Source: Streptomyces sp. NBS 14/10
GTDB lineage: Bacteria; Actinomycetota; Actinomycetes; Streptomycetales; Streptomycetaceae
Direction of reading: 5' to 3'
DNA length: 7,350 bases
NCBI RefSeq assembly: GCF_002224125.1
Contig: NZ_NCSM01000094.1
Span: forward strand, 1 to 7,350
The notes beneath the pieces were generated by a model, which was not told where the DNA came from, did no database searches, and was given only the letters and a program-made list of their open reading frames with translations. Shown one piece after another: positions 1 to 5,930 of the stretch. The position numbers and the translations under genes are program-made. Position 1 is the stretch's first letter; every line of letters starts with the position of its first letter.

Positions 1-32
1 GGTCAAGGCCCAGGGAGAGGGCAAAGGCGTTA
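1..32 (+). repeat. Left terminal inverted repeat
   Basis: This begins GGTCAAGGCCC, runs through a purine-rich stretch and ends AGGCGTTA. It matches the reverse complement of 7319-7350 except at positions 23 and 24. Read outward (leftward) it ends in TTGACC, a good -35 box. An element end of this kind could drive transcription of whatever lies beyond the window if a -10 is present there. Confidence 0.85.
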
Positions 33-44
33 CCTGTCGATAAC
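29..44. promoter_or_regulatory. GTTA-N8-TAAC dyad, site 1
   Basis: GTTACCTGTCGATAAC is an inverted repeat with GTTA and TAAC arms eight bases apart. It starts 17 bases after the GGTCAAGGCCC core and overlaps the last four bases of the terminal repeat. The same motif is found at 154-169, 221-236 and 7307-7322. It could be a TetR-type operator half-site pair or a subterminal transposase-binding site; the sequence alone does not decide. Confidence 0.5.
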
Positions 45-153
45 AGCAGGGCTCAGCGACCACACCCGGGGGCAGCGACCAGTGCACCCCCCGGTCGCGC
101 CACCGGCCGAGAGCTGCACGGTTGGGCCACGGACCGACCTGACGCCGTCCCTG

Positions 154-169
154 GTTACTACGCACTAAC
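154..169. promoter_or_regulatory. GTTA-N8-TAAC dyad, site 2
   Basis: GTTACTACGCACTAAC has the same arms and spacing as the other three dyads. It ends 20 bases before the GGGCCTTGACC core at 190-200, and site 3 starts 20 bases after that core, so the two dyads are symmetrical about the core with centres 67 bp apart. Confidence 0.5.
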
Positions 170-200
170 GCATCCATCCCCCTCAGGGCGGGCCTTGACC
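166..200 (-). repeat. Diverged internal copy of the terminal repeat
   Basis: Read on the minus strand from 200, this starts with the same GGTCAAGGCCC as both window ends and finishes with GCGTTA, but it is three bases longer and its middle has diverged. It has the same orientation as the right terminal repeat. Its outward TTGACC forms the -35 of the promoter at 195-223. Confidence 0.6.
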
Positions 201-223
201 GCGCCGAGGTCAGCTCGTAAGTT
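195..223 (+). promoter_or_regulatory. Predicted sigma-70 type promoter of the left operon
   Basis: TTGACC at 195-200 and TAAGTT at 218-223 are separated by exactly 17 bases, close to the SigA consensus. Transcription would start near 230 and cover the genes at 256-1455. The -35 lies in the last six bases of the internal repeat copy and the -10 lies outside it, so this may be a hybrid promoter created by an element insertion. The -10 overlaps the palindrome at 221-236, a position suited to repression. Confidence 0.65.
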
Positions 224-236
224 ATTGGTCAATAAC
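221..236. promoter_or_regulatory. Palindromic operator (site 3), probably for a TetR-type repressor
   Basis: GTTATTGGTCAATAAC has perfect 7-bp arms around a GT centre. It overlaps the predicted -10 and transcription start and lies 20 bp upstream of the first start codon. The symmetry and position fit a TetR-family operator. The TetR protein encoded at 5931-6533 is the obvious candidate ligand, but that gene's own promoter region shows a different motif. Confidence 0.6.
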
Positions 237-255
237 ATTCGAAAGAAGGGGCGCT

Positions 256-549
256 ATGGACGTCATCGTCTTGTCCGAGGGGGACACCCCGGCCAGGCTC
301 GCGCGTGAACACCGCTACCGGGAACTGGTCGAGGAGGTACTGCTCCCAGAGCGTGCCGACCTTGATGCCTTCGGCGGCTCTGAGGCCACGGTCTCCACCT
401 CGGAGGTGCCCCGGCCGAACCTGAGGACTCTCACGAGCCGTAATGACAACTGGTCTGACGAGAAACAGCCCAGCGCCGCCCTCGCCAACGCGCGCACCGT
501 CTACCACGGCCCTGCCGCCCGAGCTGCCCGCGAGGTGTGGAATGGCTGA
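256..549 (+). CDS. Hypothetical protein, first gene of the left operon
   Basis: I do not recognise this 97-residue protein. It is supported as a gene by a ribosome-binding site (GAAGGGG, 245-251) four bases before the ATG, a promoter and operator directly upstream, about 80 percent G or C at third codon positions, and an 8-bp overlap of its end with the next start codon, which implies translational coupling. It is acidic at the N terminus with a predicted helix at about residues 12-32 (contains REHRYRELVEEVLLPER) and has a polar, low-complexity C-terminal half. No signal peptide, membrane segment or cysteine is seen. It may be a small accessory protein or the truncated front of a larger enzyme. 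It is co-transcribed with the flavin reductase. Confidence 0.6.
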   Translation: MDVIVLSEGDTPARLAREHRYRELVEEVLLPERADLDAFGGSEATVSTSEVPRPNLRTLTSRNDNWSDEKQPSAALANARTVYHGPAARAAREVWNG

Positions 550-1042
550 TCAAGTCCAGGGGCTGGACGCGGCTGCTTTCCGTTCGGCGTTGGCCCGCTT
601 CCCTGCCGGCGTGACGATCGTGACGACCCGAAGTGCCGGGGGCACGCCGCATGGGTTCACCGCGAGTTCCTTCGCGTCGCTGTCGCTCGATCCGCCACTT
701 ATTCTGGTGTGCCTCGACCAAGGAGCGGACTGCTTCCCAGCTTTTATGGCGGCTGAGCAGTTCGTCGTGAACATCGTGACGCCCGCGCACGCGAAGTTGG
801 CCATGAGGTTCGCCACGAAGGGCGAGGACAAGTTCGCACACGGGAGCTTCGAGTCCGACGAGGGCGGACACCCGATACTGCCGGACGCCGCAGCGGTCAT
901 CCGCTGCGAGCTCGAACAAGCCGTACCCGGCGGCGATCACGTCATTCTCATCGGTCGCGTGCACGACGCGCGCATAGGTAGCGGCGAGCCGGTGATGTGG
1001 TACCGCGGTGATTTCCTCCACCTCGGGCAGAGCGTTCAATGA
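542..1042 (+). CDS. Flavin reductase domain protein (HpaC/DIM6/NTAB-like)
   Basis: A 166-residue cytoplasmic flavin reductase, full length for the family. Such proteins use NAD(P)H to reduce FMN or FAD and pass the reduced flavin to a two-component monooxygenase. Visible signatures are FPAGVTIVTT (20-29), the flavin-binding GFTASSFASLSLDPPL (38-53), FVVNIV (74-79), and the late strand GDHVILIGRV (131-140) followed by MWYRGDFLHL. The start at 542 is preferred because GAGGTG at 532-537 precedes it and the family begins just before the LDAAAFRSAL helix. The gene overlaps the upstream one by 8 bp. No partner monooxygenase is present in the window, so it must work with an enzyme encoded elsewhere or has lost its partner. 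Confidence 0.93.
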   Translation: MADQVQGLDAAAFRSALARFPAGVTIVTTRSAGGTPHGFTASSFASLSLDPPLILVCLDQGADCFPAFMAAEQFVVNIVTPAHAKLAMRFATKGEDKFAHGSFESDEGGHPILPDAAAVIRCELEQAVPGGDHVILIGRVHDARIGSGEPVMWYRGDFLHLGQSVQ

Positions 1043-1047
1043 CTGAC

Positions 1048-1110
1048 ATCGGCCCCGGCTCATCAGCTGTGGTGGATCTGCGGAGAGGCCGTGCGATGGA
1101 TCTGACGAAT
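1048..1110 (+). repeat. Duplicated leader, copy A
   Basis: This 63-bp stretch matches the reverse complement of 5671-5733 at 57 of 63 bases. It spans the gap between the flavin reductase stop and the VOC start, including GGAGAGG and the first five VOC codons. The six differences relative to copy B fall in both silent and amino-acid-changing positions of the in-frame reading IGPGSSA, which favours conservation as DNA or RNA rather than as peptide. Confidence 0.85.
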
Positions 1111-1455
1111 CACCCCGTGAAGATCGGGAACGTGCTGCACCCGGTGGCCGACGTCGACGCCGCCGTGCGCTTCTACACCGACACCTTTGGCCTGGCCACG
1201 AAGTTCGTCGACGGCGACCGCTACGCCGCCCTCGACGCCGGCAGTACCACGTTGGCCCTGACCGGCCCGGCCGAGGACGTCACCGGTGGGGTGCCCGCGG
1301 CGTCGTTCAAGGTCCCCGACGTGACCTCGGCGCTCACCGCCCTCGTACAAGGCGGCGGATCCGTAGTCCGGGAGCCCGAGCAGGGCCCGCATGAGGTCCG
1401 GGCCGTGGCCCGGGACCCATGGGGCAACACCGTAGTGATCTACGGGTTGCGGTAG
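1096..1455 (+). CDS. VOC-superfamily (glyoxalase/bleomycin-resistance/dioxygenase fold) protein
   Basis: A 119-residue single-module-pair protein of the vicinal oxygen chelate fold. Two beta-alpha-beta-beta-beta halves are visible: VLHPVADVDAAVRFYTDTFGL (13-33, split here by the conserved DVDAAVRFY) and ASFKVPDVTSALTALVQGGG (69-88), ending in the family hallmark ARDPWGNTVVIY (105-116). His15 could be a metal ligand, but the glutamate usual near the last strand is absent, so metal use is uncertain. The ATG at 1096 has GGAGAGG seven bases upstream, matching exactly the arrangement before the ligase at 5685. An in-frame ATG at 1039, overlapping the flavin reductase stop as ATGA, would add 19 residues encoded by the repeated leader. 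The substrate is unknown; ring-cleavage, glyoxalase or binding roles are all possible. Confidence 0.85.
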   Translation: MDLTNHPVKIGNVLHPVADVDAAVRFYTDTFGLATKFVDGDRYAALDAGSTTLALTGPAEDVTGGVPAASFKVPDVTSALTALVQGGGSVVREPEQGPHEVRAVARDPWGNTVVIYGLR

Positions 1456-1860
1456 CGGTCAGTCCGGTAGCGGGTCGGCCTCCGCCATGTCCCGGACCGA
1501 GACGTCGTCAGATGCCCTTGACACTCCTGTTCGTGTCCCTCTCCGGTCGTCGGCCAGATCCTCGACCTTTCGCGCGCCGGAACAAGCCGCGCGTCCGAGG
1601 CACCAGTACTCGCCGGCCGAGTCACCCGCCCTCGAAGCCCGGAAGGTTCCTGAGGACGGCGGGCTTCGCGGCCGCGGCCATGGCGGGAGGCGACGTCATC
1701 CGAGCGGTTGACGGCGTGGGGCAGGGGCCCCGATTCTGCTGGCTTCGGAAGTCTCCCGCACGGCTCAGTGGCCGCGTTGCGCTCATCACGGCCAATCGAT
1801 CTCCTGCACCTGGGCGGCTTCCGCACGGCGTTGCAGAAGATCGTGGACCTGGCTGTCCGC
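1456..1860. other. Gap between convergent VOC and permease genes
   Basis: No intact gene is recognised here. A possible hairpin GGGGC-AGGG-GCCCC at 1718-1731 lacks a T-run and is weak as a terminator. The right-hand two thirds looks like scrambled coding sequence and is listed separately. Confidence 0.4.
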
Positions 1861-1872
1861 TTAGGCGGGTAG
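1641..1872 (+). pseudogene. Possible debris of one or more coding sequences
   Basis: Three short stretches read like protein but do not form one gene. In one frame, 1641-1691 gives GRFLRTAGFAAAAMAGG, like the core of a Tat signal, and 1764-1790 gives LSGRVALIT, like the first strand of a short-chain dehydrogenase but without the following TGxxxGIG. In another frame, 1795-1872 gives a plausible C-terminal helix, IDLLHLGGFRTALQKIVDL plus six residues, with G or C at nearly all third positions, ending at a TAG that lies inside the 3' end of the convergent permease gene. This could be a junk junction between remnants or chance in GC-rich DNA. Confidence 0.25.
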
Positions 1873-3159
1873 CGGCTTCGACGCGGTCTTCGGCAGTCGC
1901 GCGACGGTGATCACTCCGATGAGTGCTACGGCGAGGATCCAGTAGACGGGGCTGGTTCTGCTTCCGGTACCGGCCACGAGGGCAGCGGCGACGAGTGGCG
2001 TGATGCCGCCGATGATCACTCCCAAGTTGTAGCCGATCGCGATGCCCGAGTAGCGCACGCTCGCCGGAAACAGCTCCGTGGCCAACGGCCACGTAGGCAC
2101 CTGCGCCCACCCGGTGAAGAACATGAAGACCAGATAGACGGCTCCGACGGCCCAGAGGTTGGTTGCCGCGATCAGGAGTGCGAAGACCGGCCAAGCGATG
2201 ACGGCGAAGATGATGTAGGACGCCAGCAGGATGGGCTTGCGGTCGTAGCGATCCGTCAACTTGCCCGCCCACGGGTAGGTGAAGGTGGCGAGGGCGATGC
2301 ACAACGCTGATGTCCAGGCGACGCCTGTGGCGGAGAATCCTTCCTCCTGCAGGAAGATGGCGAAGTAGGCGACGCCGAAGTAGCCGGTGCCGTTGAACGC
2401 GACAGCCAGGCCCGCCACACGAGCAACCGACAGCGGGTGGCTGCGCAGGGCGGCCAGCATCGGGCTGCGCACGATCGCGGCCTTCTCCTTCAGCTCTTGG
2501 AATTGAGGCGACTCCTCGACCCGCAGCCGAGCCCGCAGACACACCACAGTGAGGACCAGCGAGAGGAGGAACGGAATCCGCCAGCCCCACGTTGCCATCT
2601 GGTCGGCCGGAACCAGCAGCCGGACCAGCCCCACGACGCCGGCGGCCACGGCGAACCCGAGAGTAGACCCCATGGAAACCGTCGATCCGTAGAAGCCCCG
2701 CTTGCCGGGCGGCGCCAGCTCGGCGATGTAGGTGGCAGCGCCACCGATCTCACCACCTGCAGCGAACCCTTGGGCGAGTCGCACGACGATGATTGCGATC
2801 GTCCCGGCGACTCCAATCTGTCCGTGGGTGGGCAGCAGGCCCATCACCCCGCACGCCACGCCCATCATCACGATCGTCGCGATGAGGGCCGTCCGGCGGC
2901 CGCGGCGGTCGCCGAGGCGACTGAAGAACCAGCCACCGAGCGGGCGGATGAGGTAGGACGACGCGAACACCGCCAGCGCGGACAGGGTTGAGACCGTCGG
3001 ATTGTCGCTGGGGAAGAACAACGGTCCGATGGTGAGCGTCAGAAACCCATAGACACTGAAGTCGTAGTACTCAATCAGTGTCCCGACGCCGCCCGCCAGC
3101 GATGCACGCCGGGCGGACCTCAAGCTGATCGTCTTTTCGGAACGTTGTGCCGTCGTCAT
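1861..3159 (-). CDS. MFS transporter, metabolite:H+ symporter (MHS) family
   Basis: A 432-residue inner-membrane permease with about 12 hydrophobic segments, intact and of normal length for the ShiA/KgtP/ProP-like MHS group that imports organic acids and related solutes with protons. Signatures in order: GTLIEYYDFSVYG (26-38), RPLGGWFFSRLGDRRGRR (72-89, MFS motif A), RLAQGFAAGGEIGGA (127-141, typical of MHS), KRGFYGS, WGWRIPF (191-197), and the second-half motif KLTDRYDRKP (290-299). A strong ribosome-binding site AAGGAGAG lies at 3163-3170, three bases before the ATG. It converges with the VOC gene and is separated from the upstream ligase by about 700 bp, so it probably has its own promoter. 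The substrate is not readable; context suggests a carboxylate or aromatic acid metabolised by the neighbouring enzymes. Confidence 0.93.
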   Translation of the reverse strand: MTTAQRSEKTISLRSARRASLAGGVGTLIEYYDFSVYGFLTLTIGPLFFPSDNPTVSTLSALAVFASSYLIRPLGGWFFSRLGDRRGRRTALIATIVMMGVACGVMGLLPTHGQIGVAGTIAIIVVRLAQGFAAGGEIGGAATYIAELAPPGKRGFYGSTVSMGSTLGFAVAAGVVGLVRLLVPADQMATWGWRIPFLLSLVLTVVCLRARLRVEESPQFQELKEKAAIVRSPMLAALRSHPLSVARVAGLAVAFNGTGYFGVAYFAIFLQEEGFSATGVAWTSALCIALATFTYPWAGKLTDRYDRKPILLASYIIFAVIAWPVFALLIAATNLWAVGAVYLVFMFFTGWAQVPTWPLATELFPASVRYSGIAIGYNLGVIIGGITPLVAAALVAGTGSRTSPVYWILAVALIGVITVARLPKTASKPLPA

Positions 3160-3856
3160 TGACTCTCCTTGTCACAACCAGGATGGGAGATGCGCCGTTC
3201 GGCCGCCCTCCCCGCGCGTCGGGTCAGGCTCCGAGGCACTGCGGCGAGGTCGACAGTCGCCGGTGCCCGGTGCTGCGTCAGGGGGCTGAAGCCTCAATCT
3301 CTCTGGATTCGAGCGGCGCAGCCGTCAGGGTCTACCTCGTCGGTGACTGCTGATTCGACGACTGCGGGATTGGCCATCGGATGATGGGGCGCATTGATGG
3401 AGCGCATTCATGGAGCGCCGCCGATCGCATGCCGTACCTCGTGGGTCAGCAGGAACTGCGTACGCACACACTCGATGCACTTCGCATGTGCTGACTCTGA
3501 CCCGTCGTACACAGACGCGCAATGCACTGATACGACTGGACTAATTCAAATTCCACAAGCATGGATGCAGAAGAGACATGGTCTGGGAGTGGCGCGCAAG
3601 AATGGAATTAAGTCAGCATTGCCGAACGACTCAAGCCGCAGAGCGGTCCGGGGAACCGAACCGCTCGACCGGGGCAGAAGCCTGAGATGATCTGTGGTCG
3701 TCGTGCCTGTAGCGCGCTCACCGGGTCCGCGCCGCGGCCCCGGCTTGCGCTGCTCGGAGCTGTTGTCGTGTCAGATCGGGAGCCGCATGAGTCCGCCTAT
3801 TGCTGTATGCGCGCCAGCAGATGTAGGAGCCACGGCCAACTCATCAAGGTTCTGCG
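3160..3856. other. 697-bp region without a convincing gene
   Basis: This separates the ligase 3' end from the permease start, both on the minus strand, and must contain the permease promoter, but I see no clear -35/-10 pair. Positions about 3470-3640 are visibly richer in A and T than the rest. Open frames on the plus strand have irregular codon use and no family resemblance. The only clear structure is the 13-bp tandem repeat at 3384-3422. No tRNA or intrinsic terminator was found. Confidence 0.5.
3384..3422 (+). repeat. Three imperfect tandem copies of a 13-bp unit
   Basis: ATGGGGCGCATTG, ATGGAGCGCATTC and ATGGAGCGCCGCC follow one another without a gap. The first two differ at 2 of 13 bases; the second and third differ at 3. 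The unit lies about 225 bp upstream of the permease start codon. It could be a regulatory array or simple slippage; no replication gene is nearby to suggest an iteron. Confidence 0.6.
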
Positions 3857-5685
3857 CTAATGCGACCGCGGCCGTAGGTGGTTCGCGATCACTGTGTCGT
3901 CATTCCCGGCATACATTTCATCGATCAGCGTAGCGAATGAATTCACTACCGCGTTCCGCTTGATCTTGCCATTCGCGGTCCGCTCGCCGCGTTCGGCCTC
4001 GAGGGGCCGAGGCAGCACACGGAAGTCCTTCAGCTGTTGCGCGCGTGCGAGGTCCCTGTTGACTCGCCCGAACTCGGCTCGCAGGCGGTCTGACAGCACC
4101 GTCGAAGTGAGCGCCTTGGCCTGTGTGCTCGGCTCGAGCAGCACGGTGAGGCACGTGCGCGCGTCGCCCACGACGATTGCTTCGCTGATCAGCGAGCTCT
4201 CCTTCAGCCGGGTTTCGATCGGCTGCGGATTGATCGTTTTGCCGCCACTGGTGCTGATCACGTCCTTCTTTCGGCCGATGAGGCGGATCTCACCATGCGC
4301 GGCACACTCGATCAGGTCGCCGGTACGGAACCAACCGTCCCGCAGAACGGCATCCGTCTCTTCGGGGTTGCGCCAGTATTCGCGAAACAGCAGTGGTGCG
4401 CGGGCGAGCATTTCACCGTCATGTGCGACCTCGACCTGGAAGCGTGGGTCCGGGAATTTTCGACCAATGTATCTCGGGCGAGGAAACGCCTGGTCGAAAT
4501 GAGCAACGGGGCAGCCAGCTGTTTCGGTGAGGCCATAGCGTTCGCGCAGGTCCAGCCCCCAGATCTGCCACAGCGCGATGACATTCTCGGGCGCCGCGGC
4601 AGCGGCGGTGAAAGCGACGCGAAGGCGGTCCAATCCGACGCTTGCCCGCAACGGCAGGAAGACACAGTGAAGCGCTGCGGTGTATGCGATCCGCAGCAAC
4701 ACCGAGGGATGACCACTGGACCAACGGCACTCGGCCATTCGGCGACCGACCCGTATCGCGCCTTTGTAGGCGTACCGGCGCACCCGGGGCCAAGCCTGCG
4801 TTCGTGCGATCAGCTCGCCGGCGACCTTCTCGTAGAAGCGCGGGGGCCACAGCAGCGCCGTCGCTCGCACGCTGCGCAACGCGTCCTCGTAGTCCTCGAT
4901 GCGGCAGTACGTCACCACGAGACGTGAGAGCAGCGGAGTGAAGATCAGCAGCAGCACCGGCGCCACGTGGGCCAGCGGCAGGAAACCGACGATGTCGTGC
5001 TCACGGCTGTCGAGTTCCGGATAGAGGCCCACGACGGTCCGGACCGAGTGCTGAAGCGTACGGTGCGAGTGTGTGACGCCTTTCGGAGCCTCTGTGGAGC
5101 CCGACGTGTTGAAGAGAACGGCGGGGTCGTCGAGTCTCGTGGCAGCGACCATCTCGACCAGAGGGTCGGGTACGACGCTTGGATGCCGCGCTCGCTCTGC
5201 GCGCAGCTCCTCCCACGTTGTCCCGGTGATTGCCCCAGGCAGCGCCGACGGGCGGTGTCCATGCCGACGACGAGCCGCAGCTTGGGTGTGCGGGCTGCGA
5301 TCTCCGCCACCTTGTTGAGCTCCGTGGTTGTCTCGCCCACAAAAGCCACTGCCTCGCTGTGCGCCAGGATCTGCTCGATCTCGGCGGGCGAGTTAGTCGG
5401 GTAGACGCCGACCACCACACCGCCGACACTCTGCACGGCCAGAGCGGCGAAGGCCCATTCGGGGCGTGCGCTGCTCATCACCGCGACGCGATCGCCGTGC
5501 TGCACACCGTGGTCGACAAGGCCGAGCGCGATCTCGCGTACCCGATCTCGGTACGTCCGCCATATGATCCCGTGCACGACCCCTTCGCGCCAGTGGCGCG
5601 GCGCAATGATGTCGGGCTCGGAGCGCGCACGATCAAGCAACAGCTGCGGATGCGTCCGGATCGGTTCAAAATTCATCAGATCCAT
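3857..5685 (-). pseudogene. Long-chain-type acyl-CoA ligase (AMP-forming), frameshifted
   Basis: The parent enzyme would activate a carboxylic acid with ATP and CoA. The first 144 residues (from the ATG at 5685, GGAGAGG seven bases upstream) and the last 465 (from about 5254) lie in different minus-strand frames that join at about 5247-5256, in a C-rich run reading ACCGCCCG; one extra base restores a continuous protein of about 609 residues, normal for FadD15-like ligases. Motifs in corrected numbering: NTSGSTEAPKG (P-loop, 193-203), YGLTETAG (384-391), GWFRTGDL (451-458), GRKKDVISTSGGK (472-484), and NGKIKR with the likely catalytic Lys584. The P-loop has Glu199 where the family has Gly, a second possible lesion. 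The break could be real decay or a one-base sequencing error. Residues up to about 144 alone could not act; an internal start at 5152 would still lack the N-terminal domain. Confidence 0.88.
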
Positions 5686-5733
5686 CACACGGCCTCTCCG
5701 CGGATCCACCAGAGCTGACGAGCCGGGCCCGAT
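5671..5733 (-). repeat. Duplicated leader, copy B (inverted)
   Basis: Inverted partner of 1048-1110 (57 of 63 identical). It contains the GGAGAGG at 5693-5699 and the first codons of the ligase, with the same 7-base spacing to ATG as copy A. Sequence similarity stops immediately after the fifth codon, so a regulatory and translation-initiation cassette rather than a gene has been duplicated. CGGCC near the 5' end of copy A can pair with GGCCG next to the ribosome-binding site; copy B keeps GGCC but not the full pair. Confidence 0.85.
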
Positions 5734-5758
5734 ACGTTTCATGTAACACCCTGCCCGA

Positions 5759-5789
5759 CTCGTAGCGAGCCCCAGGGCCAGGCGGTCAA
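5759..5789 (-). promoter_or_regulatory. Weak candidate promoter for the ligase gene
   Basis: On the minus strand, TTGACC (5789-5784) is followed after 19 bases by TACGAG (5764-5759). The -35 sits in CCTTGACCGC, a 10-base match to the left-operon promoter. The spacing is long and the -10 is poor, so this is tentative. Confidence 0.22.
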
Positions 5790-5908
5790 GGACATCGCCC
5801 CACCCAAGACACTGCGCGGGCGTTGCCCTGGGGAGACGCTGTTCGCGGTCCTGGACGACTTCTCCCGTCACCAACCCCCGGCCTGTATCAGGTCAGCGGC
5901 TACGCGCC

Positions 5909-5923
5909 GCCGGCCTTGCCGGC
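5909..5923 (-). terminator. Hairpin just after the TetR gene
   Basis: GCCGGC-AAG-GCCGGC on the minus strand forms a perfect 6-bp GC stem with a 3-base loop starting 8 bases past the TetR stop. There is no T-run, so at best it is a weak or non-canonical terminator, as is common in actinobacteria. Confidence 0.35.
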
Positions 5924-5930
5924 CCTCTTG

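Larger units (their letters stand above)
1..200. mobile_element. Candidate 200-bp MITE-like mini-element
   Basis: Positions 1-11 (GGTCAAGGCCC) and 190-200 (GGGCCTTGACC) are perfect inverted repeats 200 bp apart overall. Each is followed inward by a GTTA-N8-TAAC dyad, after 17 bases on the left and 20 bases on the right. The interior has no convincing gene. It has a direct repeat CAGCGACCA at 54-62 and 73-81 and a possible hairpin pairing 66-72 (CCGGGGG) with 88-94 (CCCCCGG). A short non-coding unit with paired ends suggests a deleted IS or MITE. It could equally be two diverged promoter modules facing away from each other. Confidence 0.35.
5734..5930. other. Gap between TetR and ligase genes, possible coding debris
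   Basis: About 200 bp with no assignable gene. On the plus strand, 5785-5874 keeps about 80 percent G or C at third positions and reads VKDIAPPKTLRGR then GETLFAVLDDFSRH, slightly like the DDFSR region of integrase-type transposases, but it has no start and no further motif. I treat it as unassigned. Confidence 0.35.

Noticed and set aside
431..1063. Long minus-strand open frame opposite the flavin reductase
   Set aside because: It is the antisense of a well-conserved flavin reductase and has no domain of its own.
1718..1731. Intrinsic terminator between the VOC and permease genes
   Set aside because: Only a 5-bp stem and no T-run, 260 bp away from the VOC stop.
1622..2590. Long open frame on the minus strand overlapping the permease
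   Set aside because: It is an out-of-frame reading of the permease gene, rich in Arg, His and Gly as expected for such shadows, whereas the permease has clear family motifs.
3280..3340. tRNA-like T-arm (CTCGAATCC on the minus strand)
   Set aside because: The flanking bases do not form a T-stem and no acceptor or anticodon stem can be built around it.
3394..3690. 98-residue plus-strand open frame in the long gap
   Set aside because: No ribosome-binding site, irregular third-position composition, no recognisable domain, and a start that lies inside the tandem repeat.
5247..5256. Programmed -1 ribosomal frameshift in the ligase gene
   Set aside because: The direction would fit, but there is no slippery X-XXY-YYZ heptamer and acyl-CoA ligases are not known to use one. 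The P-loop change also suggests decay.
5785..5874. Transposase remnant suggested by LDDFSRH
   Set aside because: Only a five-residue resemblance, with none of the surrounding integrase residues, so it is kept as unassigned debris.
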